From the NCBI GenBank assembly GCA_046160725.1, contig JBJXHB010000039.1, forward strand, positions 1-8,939: a DNA stretch of 8,939 nucleotides. The letters are read 5' to 3'. Below are positions 1-6,043 of this stretch, piece after piece. Position numbers and translations under genes: made by a program. Each line of letters opens with the position of its first letter. Position 1 is the first letter of the stretch. This DNA is from JBJXHB01 sp046160725 (GTDB taxonomy: Bacteria > Pseudomonadota > Gammaproteobacteria > Burkholderiales > Burkholderiaceae_C). The notes under the pieces are model-generated. The model ran no database searches and had not been told where the DNA came from. It saw nothing but the letters and a program-made list of their open reading frames with translations.

Positions 1-1219
1 CCGCCGCATCGGCCGCGGCGCGGTCCAGCGTGACGGTCCCGGCCGCGAAACCCTGCGGACTGATGCGGCCCAGCACCACATTGGCATCGGTGACCGTGGG
101 CTGCGTGCCGCCGCGGCCGTAGCAGGCCGGGCCGGGCTCGCTGCCGGCGCTGGTCGGCCCGACCTGGATGCGGCGCATGGCGTCGACGCGGGCGATGCTG
201 CCGCCGCCGGCACCGATCTCCACCATCTCGGTCACCGGTATGCGCACCGGCAGGCCGCTGCCCTTGAGGTTGCGCCAGACCCGCGCCACCTCGAAGCTGC
301 GGCTGTGCTCCGGCTGCCCGTCGGCGATGAAGCAGATCTTGGCTGTGGTGCCGCCCATGTCGAAGCTCAGCACCTGCGGCAGGTCCAGCGCTCGGGCCAG
401 CCCGGCGGCCAGGATGGCGCCGCCGGCCGGGCCGGACTCCACCAGCCGCACCGGGTAGGCGCGTGCCGTCTGCAACGTGGTCAGCCCGCCGCCGCTGGTC
501 ATCAGCATCAGCGCGCCGCTGAACCCCTGCGCCGCCAGCTGCGTGTCCAGCCGCGCCAGGTACGACGCCATCAGCGGCTGCACATAGGCATTGGCACAGG
601 CCGTGGACAGGCGCTCGTACTCGCGGATCTCCGGGCACACCGCCGACGACAGCGTGATGTGCAGCTGCGGCAGCCGCTGCTGCAGCCAGGCGCCGGCCGC
701 CCGCTCGTGGGCATCGTTGGCATAGCTGTGCAGGAAGCCGATGGCCAGCGCCTCGATGCCGCCGGCCTCCAGCTGCTGCGCCAGCGGCTCCAGCGCCGCC
801 ATGTCCAGCGGCACATGCACGCGGCCCTGCGCCGTCATCCGCTCGGCCACCGTCAGGCGCCACTCGCGCGGCACCAGCGGTGGCGGCAGCTCCAGGTTCA
901 GGTCGTAGTGCTCGTAGCGCTTCTCGTAGCCCATCTCCAGCACGTCGCGGAAGCCGGTAGTGGTCAGCAGCGCGGTGCGCGCGCCGCGGCGCTCGATCAG
1001 CGCATTGGTGGCCAGCGTGGTGCCATGCACCAGCAGCCCGACGTCCGGCAGCGCCAGCCCGGCGGCGGCCAGCACCTGGCCGATGCCGTCCAGCATGCCC
1101 TGCTCCGGCGCCCGCGGCGTGGTCAGCACCTTGGCGCTGTGGCGCCGCGGGCCGACCTGCAGCACGACGTCGGTGAAAGTGCCGCCGATGTCGGCGGCCA
1201 GTCGGGCGGGTGGGGTCAT
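1..1219 (-). CDS. Hydantoinase A / N-methylhydantoinase subunit (HyuA family), N-terminal part
   Basis: The reading frame is open from the ATG at 1219 to the left edge (406 codons) with no stop. The full family protein is about 690 residues, so roughly the last 40% is outside the window. Visible hallmarks of the hydantoinase/oxoprolinase ASKHA-like fold are DIGGTFTDVV (residues 10-19, phosphate-binding loop), HGTTLATNALIER (65-77), EIREYERLST (197-206), TSGGG (241-245), ESGPAGG (261-267), FDMGGTTAK (286-294), EIGAGGGSIA (334-343) and GSEPGPACYG (359-368). Family members carry out ATP-dependent ring opening of hydantoins or 5-oxoproline in the cytoplasm, usually with a HyuB partner. That partner would lie to the left if present. 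A weak AGGA lies about 11 bases before the start. The family call is firm, but the substrate (hydantoin, N-methylhydantoin, 5-oxoproline, or acetone-type carboxylation) cannot be told from this part. Confidence 0.93.
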   Translation of the reverse strand, partial: MTPPARLAADIGGTFTDVVLQVGPRRHSAKVLTTPRAPEQGMLDGIGQVLAAAGLALPDVGLLVHGTTLATNALIERRGARTALLTTTGFRDVLEMGYEKRYEHYDLNLELPPPLVPREWRLTVAERMTAQGRVHVPLDMAALEPLAQQLEAGGIEALAIGFLHSYANDAHERAAGAWLQQRLPQLHITLSSAVCPEIREYERLSTACANAYVQPLMASYLARLDTQLAAQGFSGALMLMTSGGGLTTLQTARAYPVRLVESGPAGGAILAAGLARALDLPQVLSFDMGGTTAKICFIADGQPEHSRSFEVARVWRNLKGSGLPVRIPVTEMVEIGAGGGSIARVDAMRRIQVGPTSAGSEPGPACYGRGGTQPTVTDANVVLGRISPQGFAAGTVTLDRAAADAA

Positions 1220-1323
1220 GAAGGTCTGATCCTGGCAGCGGTCGTCGAAACCGGCTCGATACCCAAGTCTATTCGTCGGACCGCTGGCAACGGCTTCGCT
1301 GCGCGGTGACCCGCCGTCGCACC

Positions 1324-1352
1324 ATCCGAAGGGCGGCACTGGCCTTTCGGAT
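1324..1352. repeat. Strong inverted repeat (hairpin) in the divergent spacer
   Basis: The arms 1324-1334 (ATCCGAAGGGC) and 1342-1352 (GCCTTTCGGAT) pair over 11 positions with one G-T wobble, around a 7-base loop. No T-run follows on either strand, so it is not a standard intrinsic terminator. It lies between the hydantoinase start at 1219 and the antitoxin start at 1413. It could be a regulator-binding dyad, a structured leader of the hydantoinase transcript, or a barrier between the two divergent units. Confidence 0.5.
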
Positions 1353-1384
1353 CGGCGAGGGCATGGCCACGAGTGCGTCGCAAT

Positions 1385-1401
1385 ACTGTACAGTCCGTAC
1401 A
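1385..1401. promoter_or_regulatory. Candidate antitoxin operator (TGTACA-type palindromes)
   Basis: A perfect 10-base palindrome, ACTGTACAGT (1385-1394), carries the core TGTACA at 1387-1392. A second, one-mismatch core, CGTACA, lies at 1396-1401. Together they also form the inverted repeat TGTAC-N5-GTACA (1387-1401). E. coli YefM-YoeB is known to autorepress through paired palindromes with a TGTACA core. Here the centres are 9 bases apart, closer than in E. coli. The site ends 11 bases before the ATG of a Phd/YefM-like antitoxin, where an autoregulatory operator is expected. A TACACT (1398-1403) overlapping it could be a -10 element, but no good -35 is visible. Confidence 0.55.
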
Positions 1402-1412
1402 CTTTTCTTCCA

Positions 1413-1673
1413 ATGTCTGACATGCCCGCTCCCTTGAAGTTCGGTCTGGAAGTGGCGCGCGCGCAGTTGCCAAGCCTCGTGGGTCAGGCCGAGGCGGGCC
1501 TCAGCAGCGTCATCACGCGGCATGGGCGGCCCTGCGCGGCCATCGTGCCCCTGCGAGATCTGCGAGCCAGCCACCCGCGCGGAGGCCTCTTGGCGCTGCG
1601 GGGTACCGGCAGCGGCTTGTGGCCATCGTCCGCGGCCGCTCATGTGAAGCATCTGCGCGATGAGTGGAACTGA
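1413..1673 (+). CDS. Phd/YefM-family antitoxin
   Basis: This 86-residue protein has the normal length for the family. The core, with ARAQLPSLVGQAEAGLSSV followed by ITRHGRPCAAIVPL (roughly residues 14-46), matches the Phd/YefM N-terminal DNA-binding and dimerisation fold: R-x-x-L, a helix, then the I-T-R-x-G-R-P-x-A strand turn. The C-terminal tail, with GTGSGLW and ending LRDEWN, would be the toxin-binding segment. It should neutralise the PIN toxin encoded next and repress their shared promoter. The stop codon lies 14 bases inside the toxin gene, which supports co-translation. The ATG at 1413 is chosen because it lies just after the operator-like palindromes. The second Met at residue 4 is possible. 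Confidence 0.85.
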   Translation: MSDMPAPLKFGLEVARAQLPSLVGQAEAGLSSVITRHGRPCAAIVPLRDLRASHPRGGLLALRGTGSGLWPSSAAAHVKHLRDEWN

Positions 1674-2160
1674 CGCTCCCCGAAAGCGTGCGGCCCGGTC
1701 GGCGCGCACCTCAGGGACCGTGAGCCATCGGGGTTGGGCCGGGCTGCCGCAGGGGGCGCTGGTCGTGGTCGACACAGCGCCCGTCATCTACCTGCTGGAA
1801 GACCACCCACGGTTCTTGCCACTCTTTATCGGCTTGTTTGAGGCCGAGGCGGCTGGCGATCTGCAAATTGCCATCTCCACCATCACGGTAGCCGAGGTGC
1901 TGGCGGGTCCGCTGCGTGCTGGCCAGGATGCGCTGGCACGGCGCTACGAGAAGGCGCTGGGCCGCTATGTCGTTGTGGCGGTCGACAGTGCGATTGCGGT
2001 GTCGGCCGCACGGCTGCGCGCCCGATATGCGCTGAAGTTGCCGGACGCCATCCAGCTGGCGACCGCCCTGGAGATGGGCGCGGCGGCCCTGGTGACCCAT
2101 GACCGTGACTTTGCGAAGGTCCAGGGCCTGGCCGTTCTTCGGGGTGAGCCCTTGGCTTGA
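1660..2160 (+). CDS. PIN-domain ribonuclease toxin (VapC-type)
   Basis: The PIN fold is recognisable from VVVDTAPVIYLLEDHP (Asp38), STITVAEVLAG (Glu79), LKLPDAIQLATAL (Asp129) and LVTHDRDF (Asp148, Asp150). These acidic residues would hold the Mg2+ or Mn2+ of an RNase. VapC-type toxins cut tRNA or rRNA sites, but the target here is unknown. The frame from ATG 1660 overlaps the antitoxin by 14 bases. It gives 166 residues with about 33 basic, low-complexity residues ahead of the first PIN strand, more than usual. A GTG at 1720 (residue 21) would give a more typical N-terminus, but its AGGGA is only about 2 bases away. Several codons here are less G/C-biased than in the flanking genes. The PIN call is firm and the start is uncertain. 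Confidence 0.85.
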   Translation: MSGTDAPRKRAARSARTSGTVSHRGWAGLPQGALVVVDTAPVIYLLEDHPRFLPLFIGLFEAEAAGDLQIAISTITVAEVLAGPLRAGQDALARRYEKALGRYVVVAVDSAIAVSAARLRARYALKLPDAIQLATALEMGAAALVTHDRDFAKVQGLAVLRGEPLA

Positions 2161-2394
2161 ACCAATGGGGGGGGGCGTGCTTCGCACATCGCGACGCCGT
2201 GCGGTCGGGGCCCTCAGCCCCTTCGCGCAACGGCTGGCGAGCCTCGGCAGGCGCGGCGCCGGAACATGCCGGGCCGCTACCATGGCCGCGCAATGCAGCG
2301 CGGGTCGGCTTGGCGTGTCGCTCGCAAACCAGGATCCATTCGCAATTGAGGGCTGCCGCTTACAGGCGTCCGTTGGAAAGGTCAGGCTGGCGCC
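2161..2394. other. Spacer between toxin and kynU with G-run and small hairpins
   Basis: No credible gene is seen in these 234 bases. Six bases after the toxin stop is a run of nine G (2167-2175), then a GTGC-TTC-GCAC hairpin (2177-2187), then a GGGGC-CCTCA-GCCCC hairpin (2207-2221). The latter could stop transcription from the toxin operon, although no T-run follows. The promoter of the downstream kynU operon must lie here or be read through from upstream. I could not find a convincing -35/-10 pair. Confidence 0.4.
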
Positions 2395-3648
2395 ATGTCG
2401 AACTCACTCACCCTCGCCGATTGCGAAGCCCTCGACAGGCAGGACCCGCTGGCGCCCGCCTGCGCGCAGTTCGAGCGCGCCGCGGGCGACGCGATCTGCC
2501 TGGACGGCAACTCGGTCGGGCCGATGCCGAAGACCGTGCCGGCGGTGATGGAGCGCGCGCTGCGCCACGAGTGGTCCACCCTGCGCCGGCGCGGCTGGGG
2601 GCAGGCCGACTGGCTGGACGCGCCGCAGCGCATCGGCGCAGGCTATGCCGGCATCCTGGGCGCGCAGCCGGCCGACGTGATCGCCCTGGACAACAGCTCG
2701 GTGCTGCTGCACAAGCTGCTGGCCCAGGGGCTGGCCGGGCAGGGCGCCGACCCGCGCCGCAACGTCATCGTCCACGAGCGCGACGGCTTTCCGACCGATG
2801 CCCATGTGGTGCAGGGCATCGTGCACCACGGCGGCGGGCGCTGGCAGGCGCGGCCGATCGGCGGGCAGGACAACCTGGCGGGCGCCTTGCGCGACGACGT
2901 GGCCATGGTGCTGCTGACGCACGTGGATTACCGCAGCAGCCTGCGCTGGGACATGGCGGCGGCCAACCGGGCCGCGCATGCGGTGGGCGCGCGCGTGCTG
3001 TGGGACCTGTCGCATGCCGCCGGCGCGGTGCCGGTGCGGCTGATGGACGACGACGCGGACTATGCGGTGGCCTGCAGCTACAAGTACCTGTGCGCCGGGC
3101 CCGGTGCGCCGGCACTGGCCTGGGTCCACCCGCGCTGGCAGGACAACGGCGGGCCGGCGCTGCCGGGCTGGCTGGGCCATGCCCGGCGCATGGACTTTGA
3201 GCGCGACTACGCCCCGGGGCCGGGGGTGCTGAGCCTGGTCGGCGGCACCATGGCCGTGCTGCAGAACAAGGCGATGGAGGAGGTCTCGCGCATCTGGGCC
3301 GGCGTGCGGCCCGAGGACCTGGCCTGGAAGCACCGCTCGCTGGCCACGACGCTGCTGCGCCTGGTCGACGAGCAGCTCGCCCCGCACGGTGTCGAGGTGA
3401 TCTCGCCACGCGACTATGACCGCCAGGGCGGCCATGTGGCGCTGCGCTGCCCCGGCGGCGGCCCGGTGTGCGAGGCGCTGCTGGCCGAGGGCGTGGTCAC
3501 CTCCTACCGCAAGCCCGACACCCTGCGCCTGGGCTTGTCCGCCATGGGCGTGAGCCATGTCGACCTGTGGCGGGCGGTGCAGCGGCTGCGGGACATCCTG
3601 GCCAGCGGCCGCTGGCGCGAGCCGCGGTTCAGCCAGGTGTCGGTGTGA
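2395..3648 (+). CDS. kynU: Kynureninase
   Basis: This 417-residue protein has the usual length for kynureninase, a cytoplasmic PLP enzyme (fold type I). It splits L-kynurenine or 3-hydroxykynurenine to anthranilate or 3-hydroxyanthranilate plus alanine in tryptophan degradation. Visible family blocks are LDGNSVG (36-42), FPTD (132-135), LTHVDYRS (174-181), WDLSHAAGAVPV (203-214), the PLP-lysine block SYKYLCAGPGAPA (228-240, Lys230), GWLGHARRMDF (258-268) and a GGT phosphate-loop segment (283-285). Asp204 and His207 fit the cofactor-binding Asp and the following His. Most family members read YKYLNGGPGAPA, so the CAG variant is a mild departure. A modest AGG lies about 8 bases before the ATG. 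No kynA, kynB or kynR-like regulator is next to it. It overlaps the next gene by 4 bases and is probably the first gene of an operon. Confidence 0.93.
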   Translation: MSNSLTLADCEALDRQDPLAPACAQFERAAGDAICLDGNSVGPMPKTVPAVMERALRHEWSTLRRRGWGQADWLDAPQRIGAGYAGILGAQPADVIALDNSSVLLHKLLAQGLAGQGADPRRNVIVHERDGFPTDAHVVQGIVHHGGGRWQARPIGGQDNLAGALRDDVAMVLLTHVDYRSSLRWDMAAANRAAHAVGARVLWDLSHAAGAVPVRLMDDDADYAVACSYKYLCAGPGAPALAWVHPRWQDNGGPALPGWLGHARRMDFERDYAPGPGVLSLVGGTMAVLQNKAMEEVSRIWAGVRPEDLAWKHRSLATTLLRLVDEQLAPHGVEVISPRDYDRQGGHVALRCPGGGPVCEALLAEGVVTSYRKPDTLRLGLSAMGVSHVDLWRAVQRLRDILASGRWREPRFSQVSV

Positions 3649-4205
3649 CCGCCCCAGACACGGTCTTCGAGACATCCCGCCTGCAGGCCCGGCGGCTGCA
3701 CGCTGGCGACGTCGATGCACTGGTGCAGGTGTACGGCGACGCCGACGCCATGCGCTTTGTGGGCGACGGGCAGCCCCTGCCGCGCAGCGCGTGCGAGCGC
3801 TGGGTGGGCGTGACACTGGAGAACTACCGCCTGCGCGGCTACGGCATGTTCGCGCTGGTGCTGCGGGCCGGCGGCGAGGTGGCGGGCTTCTGCGGGTTGG
3901 TGCACCCGGGCGGGCAGCCGGTGGCCGAGCTCAAGTACGCGCTGGCCCGGGCGCACTGGGGCCGGGGCCTGGCCACCGAGGCCGCGGCGGGCCTGCTGGC
4001 CTGGGGTGCCGCCGTGGCGGGTTTGCGCGAGGCGATGGCGACGGTTGTGCCCGCCCACGTCGCGTCCCAGAGAGTGCTGCTCAAGGCCGGCATGCAGCGT
4101 GGGGCGTTGCGTGACAACGGCGACGGCAGCCACACGCAGATGTTCCACTGGCAGGCGCCGACGCAGGGCCCTGCCCGGTGGCCCGGTCAGGCCGAACGGC
4201 GATGA
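3645..4205 (+). CDS. GNAT acetyltransferase, RimJ/RimL-like
   Basis: The start is taken as GTG 3645, which overlaps the kynU stop (GTGA) and has an AGG 7 bases upstream. The frame is open further 5', but that part lies inside kynU. The resulting 186-residue protein begins at the family's usual TSRLQARRL segment (10-18), followed by YGDADAMRFVGDGQP (30-44), the core strands GEVAGFCGLVHPGG (77-90), the acetyl-CoA loop HWGRGLATEAA (104-114), and HVASQRVLLKAGM (138-150), which matches the family's ENxxSxRVLEKxGM helix. It transfers an acetyl group from acetyl-CoA to an amine, either a protein N-terminus or a small molecule. The acceptor cannot be read from sequence. Coupling to kynU might suggest an aromatic-amine acceptor, but that is only a guess. 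Confidence 0.88.
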   Translation: MTAPDTVFETSRLQARRLHAGDVDALVQVYGDADAMRFVGDGQPLPRSACERWVGVTLENYRLRGYGMFALVLRAGGEVAGFCGLVHPGGQPVAELKYALARAHWGRGLATEAAAGLLAWGAAVAGLREAMATVVPAHVASQRVLLKAGMQRGALRDNGDGSHTQMFHWQAPTQGPARWPGQAERR

Positions 4206-4762
4206 AGCCCGACGACCCCGGCATCGCGCGTCGGTGGGCGATGATCAGTGCCGGGCTGGCGCTGTCGGCGCTGCTCACCTGGCTGGTCTGGCGCTGGCTC
4301 GGGCCGATCGCCTTCGCCATCTGCGCGCCGTTGTTCGGCATCGTGCTGGCCCGCGGGTTGATCGACGGTGCGTCCTGGCTGCGGCACGCCGGCCACCGGC
4401 GGGCCCTTCGCGACGTCGAGGGCCGGCACTATGCCTTCCACGGCCATGCCATCGACATCCTGGAGGACGACGAGGGCCCGCGCTGGCTGCGCCATGCCGA
4501 CGTGGCGAAGATCGTGCCCGGCCTTATGGCGCCGGCGGTGATGGCCCGCCTGCACCCTGACGGCGTGCGCGATGCGCAGCGGCCGGCCCGTGCACGGGTG
4601 CGCGCCGACGTGCTGGACCAGTTGCTGCTGCGCTCGACGCAGGCGACCACGCTGAAGTTCCGGCACTGGCTGCAGCGCGAGGTGATCTTTCCCTCTGTCC
4701 ATGGGCGCGGCCCTGGCGCAGCGGTGGTGCCTGGGGCCGACCGCCCGCCGGGTTTGCGGTAA
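4202..4762 (+). CDS. Two-helix membrane protein with a Bro-N-like C-terminal domain
   Basis: ATG 4202 overlaps the preceding stop (ATGA), giving 186 residues. An in-frame ATG at 4178 would add 8 residues but lies inside the acetyltransferase gene. Two hydrophobic stretches, about residues 13-30 and 33-53, look like a transmembrane hairpin. The soluble part (about 75-165) resembles the N-terminal domain of BRO/phage antirepressor proteins. IDILEDDEGPRWLRHADVAKI (84-104) parallels their 'WF-x-A-x-DV' strand-helix, and LDQLLLRSTQATTLKF plus RHWLQREVIFPS (138-165) parallels 'LY-x-L-x-LRS-x(6)-KFK-x-W-V-x-EVLPS'. The tail is Gly/Pro-rich and probably disordered. If correct, a DNA-binding-type module is tethered to the inner membrane. 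The similarity was judged by eye, so the function is unknown. Confidence 0.75.
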   Translation: MKPDDPGIARRWAMISAGLALSALLTWLVWRWLGPIAFAICAPLFGIVLARGLIDGASWLRHAGHRRALRDVEGRHYAFHGHAIDILEDDEGPRWLRHADVAKIVPGLMAPAVMARLHPDGVRDAQRPARARVRADVLDQLLLRSTQATTLKFRHWLQREVIFPSVHGRGPGAAVVPGADRPPGLR

Positions 4763-4771
4763 GGTGGCGCC

Positions 4772-5074
4772 ATGGCGCAAGACATCCGTTACGTGGTCTT
4801 TCACCGCCCCGGCCCGGCCTGGGTGGCAGGTAAGTCGCCCTTCGAGCAGCCCGGCATGCGCGAGCATGTGGAGCACTTCCGCCAGCTCCATGCCGAGGGC
4901 AAGCTGACGCTGGGCGGCCCGCACATGGACGGCGCCGGCGGCGGGATGATGATCCCGGAGCCCGGCATGACACAGGACGAGGTCACCGCCTTCGCTGCGG
5001 CCGACCCGGCGGTGAAGTCGGGCCTGCTGATGTTCCAGGTCCGGCCCTGGATGATCGGCATGCGCAAGGCCTGA
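4772..5074 (+). CDS. YciI-like (YCII-domain) protein
   Basis: This 100-residue protein has the length and layout of the YCII family, a dimeric alpha+beta barrel fold. It has a first strand RYVVFHRPGP (6-15), a helix around REHVEHFRQLHAEGKL (30-45), the GGPHMDGAGGGMMI turn (48-61), then DEVTAFAAADPAVKSGL (69-85) with the family's conserved Asp-Pro (78-79), and a last strand FQVRPW (88-93). Some relatives cleave chlorinated aromatics or act in small-molecule catabolism, but most have no proven reaction. The start is secure: AAGGTGG (4761-4767) is an excellent ribosome-binding site at proper spacing. It begins 9 bases after the membrane-protein gene and ends 10 bases before the next gene. Confidence 0.85.
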   Translation: MAQDIRYVVFHRPGPAWVAGKSPFEQPGMREHVEHFRQLHAEGKLTLGGPHMDGAGGGMMIPEPGMTQDEVTAFAAADPAVKSGLLMFQVRPWMIGMRKA

Positions 5075-5084
5075 GGGGTCATCC

Positions 5085-5528
5085 ATGGAGGAGGACGCCG
5101 ACACCCATGTGGTGAGCGCGGTCTGCGACGCGCCGGTGCCGCGCGTGCTGGCGCATCTGTCCACGGTGACCGGCATGGCGCAGTGGTGCCTGGGCCTGAT
5201 GGACGGGCTCGAGTACACGGCGCCGGGCCTGCTGCGCGGCTGTTCGCGCTTCGATGGCGGCACCGGCTGGTGCCGCCCGGTGGTCGATGAGGCGGAAGGC
5301 CGCGTCGTCTACTGGCTGGGCGCGGCCGCCGACGACCTGGCGCCGCGCATCCAGGCCCGGGTGCAGCCAGGGCCGGCGCAGGGACATCGGGCCGACCAGT
5401 GCGTGGTGACGCTGCAGGCCCGACGCAGCCCGGGCATGGACGATGCCCGCTGGCAGCGGCTGGTGGCCGCCCACGAGGTGGAGGTCCTGCTGATCCAGCA
5501 ACAGGTGAGGCGCGCTCGCCCGGGCTGA
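5085..5528 (+). CDS. SRPBCC (START/Bet v 1-like) family protein
   Basis: The 147 residues follow the pattern of SRPBCC ligand-binding proteins. A first strand HVVSAVCDAPVPRVLAHL (8-25) runs into a helix and MAQWCLGLMDGLEY (31-44). Successive strands then follow with LRGCSRFDGGTGWCRPVV (50-67), EGRVVYWLG (71-79) and DQCVVTLQARR (104-114), and a long C-terminal helix, DDARWQRLVAAHEVEVLLIQ (119-138), would line the cavity. Such proteins bind or turn over hydrophobic small molecules, and the ligand here is unknown. GAGGGG sits about 7 bases before the ATG. It lies 10 bases after the YciI-like gene, so the two are probably co-expressed and might act on the same compound. The family call rests on fold pattern rather than strict motifs. 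Confidence 0.65.
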   Translation: MEEDADTHVVSAVCDAPVPRVLAHLSTVTGMAQWCLGLMDGLEYTAPGLLRGCSRFDGGTGWCRPVVDEAEGRVVYWLGAAADDLAPRIQARVQPGPAQGHRADQCVVTLQARRSPGMDDARWQRLVAAHEVEVLLIQQQVRRARPG

Positions 5529-5590
5529 GTTCCTGCTGGCCGGCCATGGGCCTGCAACGGGCGGTGTATGGTCAGCACCCCCAAAGACCT

Positions 5591-5595
5591 GGAGA
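5591..5595 (+). promoter_or_regulatory. Ribosome-binding site that fixes the Rid-family start
   Basis: GGAGA lies 8 bases before ATG 5604. It favours that codon over the in-frame ATG at 5568, which has no comparable site and would add 12 residues absent from the family. Confidence 0.6.
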
Positions 5596-5603
5596 CACTT
5601 GAG

Positions 5604-6017
5604 ATGACCCGTACCCTGATCAGCAGCGGCTCGAAGTGGGAGGACATGGCCGGCTACTCCCGCGCGGTGGTCGATGGCTCCTGGATCTTCGTGTCCGGCA
5701 CCGTCGGCGCCAACGCCGACGGCAGCTTTGCCCGCACCGCGAAGGCCCAGGCCGAGCGCGCCTTCGAGATCATCGAGTCGGCCCTGCAGCAGGCGCGGTC
5801 GTCGCTGGACGACGTGGTTCGGGTGCATGTCTACCTGGCCAGCGCGCGCGACCTCGGCCCGGTGGCCGCCGTGCTCAAGGCCCGCCTTGGCCAGGCTCGG
5901 CCTGCCAACACCACCGTCTGCACGCCACTGGTGGTGCCGGGCGCGAAGGTGGAGATCGAGGTCACCGCACGCCGCCAGCGGAAGGCGGCCAAGGCACCCG
6001 GCAAGCCGGCCAAGTAG
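5604..6017 (+). CDS. Rid (YjgF/YER057c/UK114) family protein lacking the catalytic Arg
   Basis: From ATG 5604 the protein has 137 residues, of the usual Rid length plus a short basic tail (RRQRKAAKAPGKPAK). Family features are the first-strand segment YSRAVVDGSWIFVSGTVG (18-35), AQAERAFEIIESALQQA (48-64), LDDVVRVHVYLA (68-79) and VEIEVTA (116-122). Archetypal RidA deaminates reactive 2-aminoacrylate-type imines made by PLP enzymes, using an Arg in the P-A-R-S/T motif (Arg105 of E. coli RidA). Here that segment reads RPANTTV (99-105), with Asn102 in its place. Imine deaminase activity is therefore doubtful, as for the Rid subfamilies known to lack this residue. The gene follows the SRPBCC gene by 75 bases and could be last in that operon or have its own promoter. 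It faces the minus-strand TraB/GumN gene. Confidence 0.9.
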   Translation: MTRTLISSGSKWEDMAGYSRAVVDGSWIFVSGTVGANADGSFARTAKAQAERAFEIIESALQQARSSLDDVVRVHVYLASARDLGPVAAVLKARLGQARPANTTVCTPLVVPGAKVEIEVTARRQRKAAKAPGKPAK

Positions 6018-6028
6018 CCTGCAGGGCC

Positions 6029-6043
6029 GCGCCGCTACGGCGC
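6029..6043. terminator. Possible bidirectional terminator hairpin between convergent genes
   Basis: GCGCCG and CGGCGC pair over 6 bases around the loop CTA, which is itself the stop codon of the minus-strand TraB/GumN gene. The site begins 12 bases after the Rid-family stop. It has no T-run, so it may only be a GC-rich coincidence, but the position suits a terminator shared by both converging units. Confidence 0.3.

Noticed and set aside
305..1309. Long plus-strand open frame of 334 codons opposite the hydantoinase gene
   Set aside because: Its translation is Arg/Gln/His-rich with no domain, and it is antisense to a minus-strand frame with many clear HyuA motifs. GC-rich DNA makes such shadow frames common.
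2339..2374. Possible sigma-70 promoter for kynU around TTCGCA/TTGAGG
   Set aside because: Neither candidate -35 has an acceptable -10 hexamer at 16-18 bases.
3468..3644. Upstream extension of the acetyltransferase frame to ATG 3468
   Set aside because: It lies entirely inside kynU and encodes Arg/Gly-rich sequence. GTG 3645 overlaps the kynU stop, has an AGG at good spacing and fits the family N-terminus.
2404..3816. Minus-strand open frame of 470 codons across kynU
   Set aside because: Low-complexity Arg/His/Gln composition and full overlap with the well-supported kynureninase gene.
4202..4762. Prophage remnant suggested by the Bro-N-like domain
   Set aside because: No integrase, capsid, repressor or att-like repeats are nearby, and composition matches the flanking metabolic genes.
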